Assembly (NCBI RefSeq): GCF_000718785.1
Contig: NZ_JOCA01000011.1
Span: forward strand, 133,519 to 197,518
Direction of reading: 5' to 3'
DNA length: 64,000 bases
Origin: Streptomyces sp. NRRL WC-3626
Lineage (GTDB): Bacteria; Actinomycetota; Actinomycetes; Streptomycetales; Streptomycetaceae
Position numbers and translations under genes: made by a program. The notes beneath the pieces are model-generated. The model ran no database searches, was not told the DNA's origin, and was given only the letters and a program-made list of their open reading frames with translations. This document shows, piece after piece, positions 1 to 11,238 of this stretch; the first letter of the stretch is position 1; each line of letters begins with the position of its first letter.

Positions 1-1763
<1,763 letters not shown>

Positions 1764-2088
1764 GAGGACTCCTCGTGCGCGATCCGGGTCCCCCGGTCAG
1801 GCTCCGGAGCCCCCATGGTAGCGAGCCCGCGGCCACAGATGCCCTGCGGGCGGATGTGATCCCCCTCCACTCCCGCAACACCCAGGCCACCCCCCGCATT
1901 CCCCGGCGCTCCCCCGAACCCCCTTCCTGCCGCACATCACCGCAGGCCGGCGCCCACACCGGGCCACCGCCCAACCCCGCCTGGGCGGGCGCGACGGCAC
2001 CCCGCGAGCGCCCGGCCGCGCGACCCGCACCCGCACCCGCACCCGCACCCGACGGAGCTCGTACGCGTTTCCGCGGGCAGGAACCAGA
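1764..2088. other. Gene-free stretch upstream of relA
   Basis: About 325 bp between the relA start and the hairpin that follows apt. I see no credible gene: the open frames here are Arg/Pro-rich and have no ribosome-binding site. It presumably holds the relA promoter, which I could not place with confidence. A short hexanucleotide repeat is listed separately. Confidence 0.5.
2023..2051. repeat. Tandem ACCCGC hexanucleotide repeat, about 4.8 copies
   Basis: Four full copies of ACCCGC followed by ACCCG run without interruption. The repeat lies in the relA-apt intergenic region and is a simple-sequence tract that could vary in copy number between strains. No function is visible. Confidence 0.85.
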
Positions 2089-2125
2089 GGGCCCGCCCGC
2101 GCGGACATGCCGTGCGGGCGGGCCC
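2089..2125 (-). terminator. Strong hairpin downstream of apt
   Basis: A 16-bp GC-rich inverted repeat (arms 2089-2104 and 2110-2125, one T/C mismatch, loop ACATG). It lies about 50 nt past the apt stop and would separate the secDF-apt transcript from relA. There is no U-tract, which is usual for Streptomyces terminators. Confidence 0.7.
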
Positions 2126-2173
2126 GGAGGAATCCGGACCCGCCCGCTGTGGTGGTGTGCGTCGGCGACGCGG

Positions 2174-2713
2174 TCAGACGATGAGCAGCGCCTCCAGCGG
2201 CGCGCCGCCCAGAACCGGCTCCAGCCGGGCCCGGCCGCCGAGGAAGCCGAGCTCCATCAGGACGGCCAGGCCCGCGACCTCGGCGCCCGCCCTGCGGATG
2301 AGCTGGACCGACGCCTCCGCCGTACCGCCGGTGGCGAGGACGTCGTCGACCACCAGAACGCGGTCGGCGGTGCTCAGGTCCTCCGCGTGCACCTCGATCT
2401 CGGCGGAGCCGTACTCCAGGTCGTACGCCTGGCTGAGGGTCGCTCCGGGGAGCTTGCCCGCTTTGCGTACGGGGATGAAGCCGAGCCCCGCGCGGATCGC
2501 GACCGGGGCGCCGAGGATGAATCCACGGGCCTCCAGGCCGACGATCTTCGTGGCGCCGGTGGCGCGGGCGATGTCGGCCAGGGCGTCACTGAGCGCGGTG
2601 AACGCCGCGGGGTCCGCCAGGAGCGGGGTGATGTCCTTGAACATCACGCCCGGCTCCGGGTAGTCCGCCACGTCCCGGATACGGCTGAGGAGCAGGTCCC
2701 GGATCTCGGTCAT
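2174..2713 (-). CDS. apt: Adenine phosphoribosyltransferase
   Basis: Cytoplasmic purine salvage enzyme that joins adenine to PRPP to give AMP and pyrophosphate. At 179 residues it has the usual family length. The PRPP-binding signature VLVVDDVLATGGTAEA and the GLEARGF and RKAGKLPG motifs are intact. The ATG at 2713 overlaps the secF stop (ATGA), so the gene is translationally coupled to secF, a common arrangement in actinobacteria (secD-secF-apt-relA). Confidence 0.96.
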   Translation of the reverse strand: MTEIRDLLLSRIRDVADYPEPGVMFKDITPLLADPAAFTALSDALADIARATGATKIVGLEARGFILGAPVAIRAGLGFIPVRKAGKLPGATLSQAYDLEYGSAEIEVHAEDLSTADRVLVVDDVLATGGTAEASVQLIRRAGAEVAGLAVLMELGFLGGRARLEPVLGGAPLEALLIV

Positions 2714-3828
2714 CGGCGCTTCCCGGAGGGACGGCCCCGCCCGCGGGTACGGGACGCCGCCTGGCCGCGCGGGCCGACTACCGCGGGGGCGGCGTCCTCC
2801 GCCTCGTCGTCGTAGTCCCCGTCGGTGACCGCGGCGTCCTGCGTCCCGCCCGTGGCCCCGCCCTGGGCGCGCTTGGCGAGGACGCGCTTCTTCAGCGACT
2901 TCATCGACGGCTCGAGCTCCTTGAGGTCGGCGACGAGCGGCGTGGCGATGAAGATCGAGGAGTACGCACCGGCGGCGAGGCCGACGAACAGCGACAGCGA
3001 GATGTCGTTCAGCATTCCGGCGCCGAGGACACCGCCGCCGATGAACAGCAGACCGCCGACCGGCAGCAGCGCGACCACCGTCGTGTTGATGGAGCGGACC
3101 AGGGTGCTGTTGATCGAACGGTTCGCGATCTCGCTGTACGTCCAGCGGGTCTGCTTGGTGATGTCTCTGGTCTGTTCCTTGAGGCTGTCGAAGACGACGA
3201 CCGTGTCGTACAGCGAGTAGCCGAGGATGGTGAGCAGACCGATCACCGTGCCCGGCGTCACCTCGAACCCGACGAGGGCGTAGATGCCGACGGTGATGGT
3301 GATGTCGTGGATCAGGGCGACGAAGGCGGCGACGGCCATGCGCCACTCGAACGCGATCGCCAGATAGATCACGACGAGGAACATGAAGATGCCGAGGCCC
3401 TGCCAGGCCTTGTTGGCGATCTGTTCGCCCCAGCTGGGGCCGACCAGTTCGGCGTTGATCCGCTCGCCGTCGACCTTGAGGTCCTTGGCGAGCTGGTCCT
3501 TGATGCCGTCCGAGGTCTTGGTGTCGATGCCCGCGACCTGGATGCGCATGCTGCCGTCGCCGAGCTGCTGGACGATCGCGTCGTGGCCGGACGCGTCCTC
3601 CGCGTAGCCCTCGGCCGTCGCGACGGAGACGGTCATGTTCTTCGGGGTGGTGAAGACCGCGCCGCCCTGGAACTCGATGCCCATGTGCAGGCCGCGCACC
3701 GCCAGGCCGACGATGGCCGTGATGGTGATCAGGATGGAGATGCCGTACCAGATCTTGCGGTTCTTGATGAAGTCGTAGCCGACCTCACCGTGATGCAGTC
3801 GGGCCCCGAGGGTGCCGAGTTTCGACAT
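2710..3828 (-). CDS. secF: Protein translocase subunit SecF
   Basis: Inner-membrane partner of SecD that uses proton-motive force to help release proteins moved by SecYEG. The 372-residue protein has a first membrane helix near residues 28-46 (IWYGISILITITAIVGLAV), the conserved GIEFQGGAVF segment of the periplasmic head, and five further helices including the LIHDITITVGIYALVG and TILGYSLYDTVVVFD motifs. A basic tail rich in Ala, Gly and Arg follows, typical of actinobacterial SecF. It starts 3 nt after the secD stop and overlaps apt by 4 nt, so the three genes form one transcription unit. Confidence 0.96.
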   Translation of the reverse strand: MSKLGTLGARLHHGEVGYDFIKNRKIWYGISILITITAIVGLAVRGLHMGIEFQGGAVFTTPKNMTVSVATAEGYAEDASGHDAIVQQLGDGSMRIQVAGIDTKTSDGIKDQLAKDLKVDGERINAELVGPSWGEQIANKAWQGLGIFMFLVVIYLAIAFEWRMAVAAFVALIHDITITVGIYALVGFEVTPGTVIGLLTILGYSLYDTVVVFDSLKEQTRDITKQTRWTYSEIANRSINSTLVRSINTTVVALLPVGGLLFIGGGVLGAGMLNDISLSLFVGLAAGAYSSIFIATPLVADLKELEPSMKSLKKRVLAKRAQGGATGGTQDAAVTDGDYDDEAEDAAPAVVGPRGQAASRTRGRGRPSGKRR

Positions 3829-3831
3829 CTC

Positions 3832-5610
3832 TCACGCCTCCTTCGTCTGCGTGGGGGCGGAGGTACGGCGGGTACGGCGCAGGGGCGGTTTCGCGCCCAG
3901 TGCCTTCGGGTCGAGACCGGACCACTTGTGGCCGCTGGCGAAGAACTTCCGGCGGGCCATCAGCGTCAGCAGCGGCTTGGTGAAGAAGAACACCACGACG
4001 ACGTCGAGGACGGTGGTCAGACCCAGCGTGAACGCGAAGCCCTGCACCTTACCGACGGTGACCACGAAGAGGACCGCGGCGGCGAGGAACGACACGAAGT
4101 CGGAGACCAGGATGGTGCGCCGGGCGCGCGGCCAGGCCCGCTCCACGGAGGGGCGCAGGGTGCGGCCCTCGCGGATCTCGTCCCGGACCCGTTCGAAGAA
4201 CACGATGAACGAGTCCGCCGTGATGCCGATCGCGACGATGGCACCGCACACGGCCGGCAGGTTCAGCGCGAAGCCGATGGCCGGGCCGAGCAGCGACATG
4301 ATCACGTAGGTGAGTGCCGCGGAGACCAGCAGGGAGGCGATGGCGATGAAGGACAGGCCGCGGTAGTAGAGCAGCAGGTAGATGACGACCAGGGCGAGGC
4401 CGATGGCGCCGGCGATCAGACCGGCCTTCAGCTGCTCGCCGCCGAGCGCGGCGGTGACCGTCGTGACACTGTCCTCGCGGAAGGTCAGCGGCAGGGCGCC
4501 GTACGACAGCATGTTCGCCAGTTCCTCGGACGACTGCTGATTGAAGTTGCCGGAGATCTCGGCGCTGCCGCCGGTCAGGGCCTGGCTGACGTAGGGGTCG
4601 GAGACGACCTCGTTGTCCAGGACGATGGCGAACTGGTTCTGCGGGGACTGGTTCTGGGCCAGCTTGCCGGTGATGTCGGCGAACTTCTTGGAACCCTTGT
4701 CGCTGAAGTCCATCGTGACGGTCCAGCCGGCGCCGGACTGGGTGTTCAGGACGGCGTCGGCCTTGTCGACCTCGGTGCCGTCGACCGCGGCGGGGCCGAG
4801 GAGGTACTTCTGCCACTGGCCCTGGGAGTTCTGGCCACAGGCGACCGTGGAGTCCGTGGACTTGGAGCCGTCACCGGCCTTGGCGCGGACGCTCTCCTTG
4901 CTGCAGTCGAGCGCGGCGTACTGGGCCTGGAGCTTGCTGTCCGCGTCGCCGGAGGTGCCGCCGGTCGCGGAGGGGCTGGCCTCGTCCCCGGTCGTGCCGC
5001 TCGGGGAGGCGGCGGGCGTCTCGTCGGCCTTCAGGGCGTCGGTGACGGCACGGCCCTGGGTGGTGGCGCTCGCCGACGGGGAGGAGCCGTCGGTGGCCTT
5101 CTCCGTGGACTTGTCCGTGGCCTTGTCGGTCGCCTTGTCCTGGCCGGTGTCCTGCTTGGAGCCGTCGCCGGTCGCGCTGGGCGTCGGGGCGGCGCCGCCG
5201 CCGGCGAGTTCGGTGGCGAGGACGGGACGGAAGTACAGCTTGGCGGTGGTGCCGACCTGTTCCCGGGCCTGCTTGGAGTTCGTGCCCTTGGGAATGTTGA
5301 CGATGATGTTGCGGGTGCCCTGCGTCTGGACCTCGGCCTCGGACACACCGAGACCGTTGACCCGGCGCTCCATGATGGAGACCGCCGTGTCCATGTTGGT
5401 CTTGTTGATCGCGGACTCCTGGCCGGCCTCGGGGACCGCTGCCAGCGTGATGCTCGTACCGCCGGCCAGGTCGATACCGAGACGCGGAGTCTTGTGACCG
5501 GAGACGAACATCGCTCCGGTGAGCGCCACGATGGCGATAAGGATCAGAGCGAGCGAGCGCCACGGCTTACTTGTGGCGCTCGCGTTCCGTCCCTTTTTGA
5601 CTGCTGCCAC
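3832..5610 (-). CDS. secD: Protein translocase subunit SecD
   Basis: Membrane protein that works with SecF in the last steps of Sec export. At 592 residues it has an N-terminal membrane helix, the GIDLAGGTSITL head motif, the P1 head domain, and a C-terminal bundle with GLALVVIYLLLYYRGLS, GIAVGITADSF-like (AIGITADSFIVFFERVRDEI) and VLDVVVVFFFTKP segments. Roughly residues 130-235 are a low-complexity Ser/Thr/Ala/Gly/Lys/Asp insert in the periplasmic head, with repeated (D/E)KATDK units, containing and followed by short segments that look alignable. The GTG start is supported by the normal N-terminus VAAVKKG. It lies 132 bp after yajC, with a very strong hairpin between them. Confidence 0.95.
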   Translation of the reverse strand: MAAVKKGRNASATSKPWRSLALILIAIVALTGAMFVSGHKTPRLGIDLAGGTSITLAAVPEAGQESAINKTNMDTAVSIMERRVNGLGVSEAEVQTQGTRNIIVNIPKGTNSKQAREQVGTTAKLYFRPVLATELAGGGAAPTPSATGDGSKQDTGQDKATDKATDKSTEKATDGSSPSASATTQGRAVTDALKADETPAASPSGTTGDEASPSATGGTSGDADSKLQAQYAALDCSKESVRAKAGDGSKSTDSTVACGQNSQGQWQKYLLGPAAVDGTEVDKADAVLNTQSGAGWTVTMDFSDKGSKKFADITGKLAQNQSPQNQFAIVLDNEVVSDPYVSQALTGGSAEISGNFNQQSSEELANMLSYGALPLTFREDSVTTVTAALGGEQLKAGLIAGAIGLALVVIYLLLYYRGLSFIAIASLLVSAALTYVIMSLLGPAIGFALNLPAVCGAIVAIGITADSFIVFFERVRDEIREGRTLRPSVERAWPRARRTILVSDFVSFLAAAVLFVVTVGKVQGFAFTLGLTTVLDVVVVFFFTKPLLTLMARRKFFASGHKWSGLDPKALGAKPPLRRTRRTSAPTQTKEA

Positions 5611-5699
5611 CTTCTCGTACTCCCTCTCGGGCCGCCTCGCGCCGGATCACCGGGCGGGCCGCCATGACGTGGTGTCGGGACCTCGTGCGAGTCGGGCGA

Positions 5700-5738
5700 G
5701 TCCCGGGGCGCGCGGGTGCCGCCCGCGCGCCCCGGGAC
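5700..5738 (-). terminator. Perfect 17-bp hairpin between yajC and secD
   Basis: Arms 5700-5716 and 5722-5738 pair perfectly around a 5-nt loop, beginning about 4 nt after the yajC stop codon. Its strength suggests that it stops, or strongly reduces, read-through from yajC into secDF, which would then need their own promoter in 5611-5699. Confidence 0.75.
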
Positions 5739-5742
5739 ACGA

Positions 5743-6243
5743 CTACTTCGCCTCGGAGTCGCCGTCGGACTTCTTCGGCTGCGCGTCCGCCTTCGCCTCG
5801 TCGGCGGGTTCGGCGTCGGCCGGCTCGTCGGCCGCGTCCTTCTTGCCGAGGTCGACGGGCGTGTCGTCGGATGCGGCGGCAGCGTCGGAGGAGTCGTCGG
5901 TCTCGGTGAGGGAGGAGGCGTCGTCGGGGACGACGTCGGCGTCGGACTTCAGGTCGTGCTCGATGCCGTGGACGATGCGGTTGTACTCCTCGTCGGTCAG
6001 GACGGCACCGATCGAGTTCTTGGCGAACAGCAGGTCCACGCCGGGGCCGGCGTCGAGGAGGACCGTGTCCTCACTGACCTCCTTGACCGTGGCGTACATG
6101 CCCCCGATGGTGCGGACGCCGGAACCGGGCTGCATCTGGTTCCGCATGTCGATGGCCTGCTGCTGCTTCTTCTTGGCCGACCGGGTCATCAGGAACATGG
6201 CCCCGATGAGCACAATGAACGGGAGGAGGGTCAGGAGACTCAC
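5743..6243 (-). CDS. yajC: Preprotein translocase subunit YajC
   Basis: Small single-pass membrane accessory protein of the SecDF complex. Of 166 residues, the first 25 form the membrane helix (LLTLLPFIVLIGAMFLMTR), followed by the usual KKKQQQ basic patch and the conserved PGSGVRTIGGMYATV segment. The last 60 or so residues are an Asp/Ala/Glu-rich tail that is probably disordered and is variable in the family. The start is GTG. It lies upstream of secD in the usual order but is separated from it by a hairpin. Confidence 0.93.
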   Translation of the reverse strand: MSLLTLLPFIVLIGAMFLMTRSAKKKQQQAIDMRNQMQPGSGVRTIGGMYATVKEVSEDTVLLDAGPGVDLLFAKNSIGAVLTDEEYNRIVHGIEHDLKSDADVVPDDASSLTETDDSSDAAAASDDTPVDLGKKDAADEPADAEPADEAKADAQPKKSDGDSEAK

Positions 6244-6408
6244 GGGACGGAACTTCCTTCACACGACCGCGCTGGTGAACGGCCTGATCGTTGGGGGTAT
6301 GTGGTGCCGCCGACAAGGGTGGCATCGGCGGAGTCTAAGCGAGTCCGCGCGCAGGGAACAACGCTCAGCATGGCACCGGGGTTCCTGCCCTGACCATCCT
6401 CCTCGCCG

Positions 6409-7476
6409 TCACGCCCCGAACAGGTCCCCTTGTCCGTTTCCGGAGGTCCCCGGGCGGGGCGGCGTGAGGCCGAGATGTGCCCATGCGGCAGGGGTGGCGA
6501 CCCGCCCGCGCGGGGTGCGGGCGAGCAGCCCCTCCCGTACGAGGAAGGGTTCGGCCACCTCCTCCACGGTCTCACGTTCCTCGCCGACCGCGACGGCGAG
6601 CGTGGACAGGCCGACGGGTCCGCCGCCGAAGAGCTTGAGCAGGGCCTCGAGGACGGCCCGGTCCAGCCGGTCCAGGCCCCGGGTGTCGACCTCGTACACG
6701 GCGAGGGCGGCCCCGGCGATGTCCTGAGTGATCACTCCGTCCGCCTTGACCTGCGCGTAGTCCCGGACGCGGCGCAGCAGTCGGTTGGCGATCCGGGGGG
6801 TGCCGCGGGAGCGGCCCGCGATCTCCGCGGCGCCGTCGGCGTCGATCTCCACGTCCAGGAGACTCGCGGAGCGGTGGACGACCCGCTCCAGCTCGGTGGG
6901 CTCGTAGAACTCCATGTGCGCGGTGAAACCGAAGCGGTCGCGCAGCGGGGGCGGCAGCAGGCCCGCGCGGGTGGTGGCGCCGACCAGGGTGAACGGGGGC
7001 AGTTCGAGCGGGATGGCGGTGGCGCCGGGGCCCTTGCCGACGATCACGTCGACGCGGAAGTCCTCCATCGCCATGTAGAGCATCTCCTCGGCGGGCCGGG
7101 ACATGCGGTGGATCTCGTCGAGGAAGAGGACCTCGCCCTCCTGGAGGGAGGAGAGGATCGCCGCGAGGTCGCCGGCGTGCTGGATGGCGGGGCCCGAGGT
7201 GATGCGGATGGGGGCTTCCATCTCGGCGGCGATGATCATGGAGAGGGTGGTCTTGCCGAGGCCGGGGGCTCCCGAGAGCAGCACATGGTCGGCGGTGGCG
7301 CCGCGCGCGCGGGCGGCGCGCAGCACGAGGTCGAGCTGCTCGCGGACCTTCTCCTGGCCGATGAACTCGCCCAGGTCCTTCGGGCGCAGGGCGGCCTCGA
7401 CGGCCTGGTCCTCGCGGTCGGCGACAGAGCCCACCAGCCGCTCGCCGTCGGCGTCGGTGGTGTCGTCCCAGTTCAT
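6409..7476 (-). CDS. ruvB: Holliday junction branch migration helicase RuvB
   Basis: Hexameric AAA+ motor that drives branch migration of Holliday junctions together with RuvA. It is 355 residues long, the usual size. Walker A is GAPGLGKTT, Walker B is LFLDEIHR, and sensor 1 sits in VGATTRAG. The arginine-rich [18 protein letters not shown] and the winged-helix C-terminus [14 protein letters not shown] are present. It follows ruvA by 27 bp in the ruvC-ruvA-ruvB order and is likely co-transcribed with them. Confidence 0.97.
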   Translation of the reverse strand: MNWDDTTDADGERLVGSVADREDQAVEAALRPKDLGEFIGQEKVREQLDLVLRAARARGATADHVLLSGAPGLGKTTLSMIIAAEMEAPIRITSGPAIQHAGDLAAILSSLQEGEVLFLDEIHRMSRPAEEMLYMAMEDFRVDVIVGKGPGATAIPLELPPFTLVGATTRAGLLPPPLRDRFGFTAHMEFYEPTELERVVHRSASLLDVEIDADGAAEIAGRSRGTPRIANRLLRRVRDYAQVKADGVITQDIAGAALAVYEVDTRGLDRLDRAVLEALLKLFGGGPVGLSTLAVAVGEERETVEEVAEPFLVREGLLARTPRGRVATPAAWAHLGLTPPRPGTSGNGQGDLFGA

Positions 7477-7503
7477 GCGTGTGGCCTCAGTTCTCCGTAC
7501 GGG

Positions 7504-8109
7504 CTATCGGGCGCGGTTCAGCGTCTGCAGGGCCGCCTTCAGCAGCTGCCCCACCTGCGGGGTGCCGCCGGCGGCCTCCGCCTGGGGGGCCACGGCGGAG
7601 ACGGCCTCGTCGGCCTCGCGGGTCGCGTACCCGAGGCCGATCAGGGCGGCGTGCAGCTGCTCGCGCCAGCCGGTGCTGACCGGGGTGCCGACGGCGGGGG
7701 CGCCGAGCGGCTCGCCGAGGCGGTCCTTCAGCTCGAGCAGCAGTTTCTGGGCACCCTTCTTTCCGATGCCGGGGACGGCGGTCAGCGCCTTCTCGTCGCC
7801 GGTGGAGACGGCTCTGCGCAGGGCGTCGGGGGTGTGTACGGCGAGCATCGCCTGGGCCAGCCGGGGGCCCACCCCGCTGGCGGTCTGCAGCAGCACGAAG
7901 ACCTGCCGCTCGTCGTCGTCGGCGAAGCCGTACAGGGTCAGGGAGTCCTCGCGGACCACGAGGGAGGTGGCGAGTTTCGCGGGCTGTCCGACGCGGAGTG
8001 CGGAGAGCGTGTTCGGCGTGCACTGGACGGCCATGCCGACCCCGCCGACCTCGACCACCGCGGAGTCGGGAGCGAGGGCGGCGACCGTGCCGCTGACGAA
8101 GGCGATCAT
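7504..8109 (-). CDS. ruvA: Holliday junction DNA-binding protein RuvA
   Basis: Tetrameric protein that holds the four-way junction open for RuvB. The 201-residue sequence begins MIAFVSGTV (OB-fold domain), followed by two helix-hairpin-helix motifs around [14 protein letters not shown] and [23 protein letters not shown]. After a Pro/Gly linker comes the C-terminal RuvB-binding helical domain ([17 protein letters not shown]). The ATG at 8109 overlaps the ruvC stop (ATGA), which fixes the start. Confidence 0.96.
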   Translation of the reverse strand: MIAFVSGTVAALAPDSAVVEVGGVGMAVQCTPNTLSALRVGQPAKLATSLVVREDSLTLYGFADDDERQVFVLLQTASGVGPRLAQAMLAVHTPDALRRAVSTGDEKALTAVPGIGKKGAQKLLLELKDRLGEPLGAPAVGTPVSTGWREQLHAALIGLGYATREADEAVSAVAPQAEAAGGTPQVGQLLKAALQTLNRAR

Positions 8110-8672
8110 GCCGTACGGCCTTTCGATGCGTGCGGGGCCAGGGGGGCGCGGGAGGTCTTCGACGCGTGCAGGGCGGCGGCCTGCTGGAGCCGGTTCTGCG
8201 CGGGGGCGCGCCAGATGTGGCAGATGGCGAGCGCGAGGGCGTCGGCGGCGTCGGCGGGCTTCGGCGGCGCGGCCAGCCGCAGCAGACGCGTGACCATGGC
8301 GCCGACCTGGGCCTTGTCGGCGCGTCCTGAGCCGGTGACGGCCGCCTTGACCTCGCTGGGCGTGTGCAGGGCGACGGGGATGCCGCGGCGGGAGGCGCAC
8401 AGGATGGCTACGGCGCTGGCCTGCGCGGTGCCCATCACCGTACGGACGTTGTGCTGGCTGAAGACGCGCTCCACAGCGACGAACTCGGGCCGGTGCTCGT
8501 CCAGCCATTGCTCGAGACCCTGCTCGACGGCGACCAGGCGGTGGCCGAGATCGGCGTCGGCCGGCGTACGGACGACACCCACGCCGAGCATCGTGAGCGG
8601 CCGGCCCGCGACACCCTCCACGACTCCGACCCCGCAGCGGGTCAGCCCCGGGTCCACCCCCAGTACGCGCAC
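8106..8672 (-). CDS. ruvC: Crossover junction endodeoxyribonuclease RuvC
   Basis: Dimeric RNase H-fold nuclease that resolves Holliday junctions. Of 188 residues, the acidic catalytic set is visible: D7 in [10 protein letters not shown]68 in VAVERVF, and D141 and D144 in [11 protein letters not shown]. The start is GTG. A basic C-terminal tail of about 30 residues is longer than in E. coli RuvC. First gene of the ruvCAB unit, overlapping ruvA by 4 nt; a hairpin separates it from the upstream YebC gene. Confidence 0.96.
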   Translation of the reverse strand: MRVLGVDPGLTRCGVGVVEGVAGRPLTMLGVGVVRTPADADLGHRLVAVEQGLEQWLDEHRPEFVAVERVFSQHNVRTVMGTAQASAVAILCASRRGIPVALHTPSEVKAAVTGSGRADKAQVGAMVTRLLRLAAPPKPADAADALALAICHIWRAPAQNRLQQAAALHASKTSRAPLAPHASKGRTA

Positions 8673-8748
8673 GCCCCTGCCCTCTTCCCTCGATCACCTG
8701 TTTGTGCAGGCTATCGGGTGCCACTGACATCGATCCCGTTACAGAGCG

Positions 8749-8779
8749 ACGGGCCGACGGGGTGTGTCCCGCCGGCCCG
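8749..8779 (-). terminator. Hairpin after the YebC-family gene
   Basis: CGGGCCG (8750-8756) pairs with CGGCCCG (8773-8779), and an inner GC-rich stem closes a small loop. It lies 17 nt downstream of the YebC stop and upstream of ruvC on the same strand, so ruvCAB is probably transcribed separately. Confidence 0.55.
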
Positions 8780-8795
8780 CTGAGGGGTGGACGCG

Positions 8796-9548
8796 TTACG
8801 CGTCGACCTTCTCCATGATCTCGTCGCTCACGTCGAAGTTGGCGAAGACGTTCTGCACGTCGTCGCTGTCCTCCAGGGCGTCGATGAGCTTGAAGATCTT
8901 CTTGGCGCCCTCCTCGTCCAGCTCGACCTGCATGGTCGGGACGAAGTTGGCCTCGGCGGAGTCGTAGTCGATCCCGGCCTCCTGCAGCGCGGTGCGCACC
9001 TCGACGAGGTCGGTGGCCTCGCTGAGCACCTCGAAGTTCTCGCCGAGGTCGTTGACCTCCTCGGCTCCCGCGTCCAGGACGGCGGTGAGGACGTCGTCCT
9101 CGCTCAGCTCGCCCTTGGGGACGATCACCACGCCCTTGCGGTTGAACAGGTACGACACCGAGCCGGGGTCGGCCATGGAGCCGCCGTTGCGGGTCATCGC
9201 GACACGGACGTCCGAGGCGGCGCGGTTGCGGTTGTCGGTGAGGCACTCGATGAGCACCGCGACACCGTTCGGACCGTAGCCCTCGTACATGATCGTCTCG
9301 TAGTCGGCGCCACCGGCCTCCAGGCCGCCGCCGCGCTTGACCGCGGAGTCGATGTTCTTGTTCGGGACCGACTGCTTCTTCGCCTTCTGGATGGCGTCGT
9401 ACAGCGTCGGGTTGCCCTCGATGTCGACGCCGCCCATGCGCGCCGCGACCTCGATGTTCTTGATCAGCTTCGCGAAGAGCTTGCCGCGCTTGGCATCGAT
9501 CACGGCCTTCTTGTGCTTCGTCGTAGCCCATTTAGAGTGGCCGGACAT
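8796..9548 (-). CDS. YebC/PmpR-family protein (transcriptional regulator or translation factor)
   Basis: A 250-residue cytoplasmic protein of the universal YebC/TACO1 family, identified by [25 protein letters not shown] at the N-terminus and the acidic [19 protein letters not shown] core. Members have been described both as DNA-binding regulators and as factors that relieve ribosome stalling at proline stretches. The ATG follows a good GGAG site. It sits between pdxST and ruvCAB, as is usual in actinobacteria. Confidence 0.93.
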   Translation of the reverse strand: MSGHSKWATTKHKKAVIDAKRGKLFAKLIKNIEVAARMGGVDIEGNPTLYDAIQKAKKQSVPNKNIDSAVKRGGGLEAGGADYETIMYEGYGPNGVAVLIECLTDNRNRAASDVRVAMTRNGGSMADPGSVSYLFNRKGVVIVPKGELSEDDVLTAVLDAGAEEVNDLGENFEVLSEATDLVEVRTALQEAGIDYDSAEANFVPTMQVELDEEGAKKIFKLIDALEDSDDVQNVFANFDVSDEIMEKVDA

Positions 9549-9597
9549 CTGCCTGTCTCCTTCGCGTAACCCATCTCCTGAAACGAACGCAGGAATC

Positions 9598-10200
9598 CTA
9601 CAAGGACCGACGGGCCCGGTTCGCGCGCACCATGTCGGCGAACAGGCCGTGCACGCGGTGGTCGCCGGTCAGTTCCGGGTGGAAGGACGTGGCCAGCGCG
9701 TTGCCCTGGCGGACCGCGACGACGTGGCCGTCGTGCTCGGCGAGCACCTCGGCACCGGCGCCGACGGACTCCACCCAGGGGGCGCGGATGAAGACGCCCT
9801 CCACGGGGTCGCCGGTGACGCCCTTGATGTCGACGGCCGCCTCGAAGGACTCGTTCTGCCGGCCGAAGGCGTTGCGGCGCACGATCATGTCGATACCGCC
9901 GACGGTCTCCTGGCCCGAGCGCGGGTCGAGGATCTTGTCGGCGAGCATGATCATGCCGGCGCAGGTGCCGTAGACGGGCAGACCGTCACGCACACGTGCG
10001 CGCAGGGGTTCCATCAGGCCGAACAGGACCGCCAGCTTGGAGATGGTGGTGGACTCCCCGCCGGGGATGACCAGGCCGTCGACCTCGGCGAGTTCCTCGG
10101 GGCGCCGGACCTCCCTGGCCACGGCGTCGGCCGCGGCCAGGGCGACGAGGTGTTCCCGTACGTCGCCCTGGAGGGCCAGAACACCGATGATCACGGTCAC
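9598..10200 (-). CDS. pdxT: Pyridoxal 5'-phosphate synthase glutaminase subunit PdxT
   Basis: Releases ammonia from glutamine and passes it to PdxS for PLP synthesis. The class-I amidotransferase triad is visible: Cys in VYGTCAGMI and His and Glu in SFHPELTGD; the oxyanion segment is VIPGGESTT. At 200 residues it has the usual length. The GTG start at 10200 overlaps the pdxS stop (GTGA), which fixes the start and indicates coupled translation. Confidence 0.96.
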   Translation of the reverse strand: MTVIIGVLALQGDVREHLVALAAADAVAREVRRPEELAEVDGLVIPGGESTTISKLAVLFGLMEPLRARVRDGLPVYGTCAGMIMLADKILDPRSGQETVGGIDMIVRRNAFGRQNESFEAAVDIKGVTGDPVEGVFIRAPWVESVGAGAEVLAEHDGHVVAVRQGNALATSFHPELTGDHRVHGLFADMVRANRARRSL

Positions 10201-11108
10201 CAGCCGCGGTTGGCGTAGCGCTCGGTCTCGGGGAGGGTGTCGCAGTTGATGCCGACCATGGCCTCGCCCAGGTTGCGGGACGCGTCCGCGATGACCTTCG
10301 GGTCGTCGTAGAAGGTGGTCGCCTTGACGATGGCGGCGGCACGCTTGGCCGGGTCGCCGGACTTGAAGATGCCGGAGCCGACGAAGACGCCCTCGGCGCC
10401 GAGCTGGCGCATCAGCGCGGCGTCGGCCGGGGTGGCGACACCGCCGGCGGAGAACAGCACGACGGGCAGCTTGCCCAGCTCGGCGACCTCCTTGACCAGC
10501 TCGTACGGGGCGCGCAGCTCCTTGGCGGCGGCGTACAGCTCGTTGTTGTCGTAGCCGCGCAGGCGGGCGATCTCGTTCTTGATCTGGCGCAGGTGGCGTA
10601 CGGCCTCGACGACGTTGCCGGTGCCGGCCTCGCCCTTGGAGCGGATCATCGCGGCGCCCTCGGCGATGCGGCGCAGGGCCTCGCCCAGGTTGGTGGCACC
10701 GCAGACGAACGGCGTGGTGAAGGCGAACTTGTCGGAGTGGTTGACCTCGTCGGCCGGGGTGAGGACCTCGGACTCGTCGATGTAGTCGACGCCGAGGGAC
10801 TGCAGGACCTGGGCCTCGACGAAGTGGCCGATGCGGGACTTGGCCATGACGGGGATGGAGACCGCGTCGATGATGCCCTCGATCATGTCCGGGTCGGACA
10901 TGCGGGCCACGCCGCCGTCCTTGCGGATGTCGGCCGGGACCCGCTCCAGGGCCATGACGGCGACGGCGCCGGCGTCCTCGGCGATCTTGGCCTGATCGGG
11001 CGTGACGACGTCCATGATCACGCCGCCCTTGAGCTGCTCGGCCATGCCGCGCTTCACACGGGCGGTACCGGTCGCGGGACCCTGGTTTTCGGAGAGCGTG
11101 CTGGACAC
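10197..11108 (-). CDS. pdxS: Pyridoxal 5'-phosphate synthase synthase subunit PdxS
   Basis: Ring-forming subunit of the DXP-independent PLP pathway, which combines ribose 5-phosphate, glyceraldehyde 3-phosphate and PdxT-derived ammonia. The 303-residue (beta/alpha)8 protein carries the conserved stretches [36 protein letters not shown] and [14 protein letters not shown] with the catalytic lysines. I chose GTG 11106-11108, which follows a GAGG site and gives the standard VSSTLSE-type N-terminus; an upstream in-frame start would add 27 unlikely residues. Confidence 0.96.
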   Translation of the reverse strand: MSSTLSENQGPATGTARVKRGMAEQLKGGVIMDVVTPDQAKIAEDAGAVAVMALERVPADIRKDGGVARMSDPDMIEGIIDAVSIPVMAKSRIGHFVEAQVLQSLGVDYIDESEVLTPADEVNHSDKFAFTTPFVCGATNLGEALRRIAEGAAMIRSKGEAGTGNVVEAVRHLRQIKNEIARLRGYDNNELYAAAKELRAPYELVKEVAELGKLPVVLFSAGGVATPADAALMRQLGAEGVFVGSGIFKSGDPAKRAAAIVKATTFYDDPKVIADASRNLGEAMVGINCDTLPETERYANRGW

Positions 11109-11238
11109 GAATGACCTCGCTGAGGGGAAAGAGGGGGGTTTCTGCAGCACTGAGGAAACGTGAACGGAGCAGTCCACAGCAAGGGCCAATGGGAAGCCGG
11201 TGGATCGTTTTCGGTCCGCGGTGACCGGGCGTGTGCCG

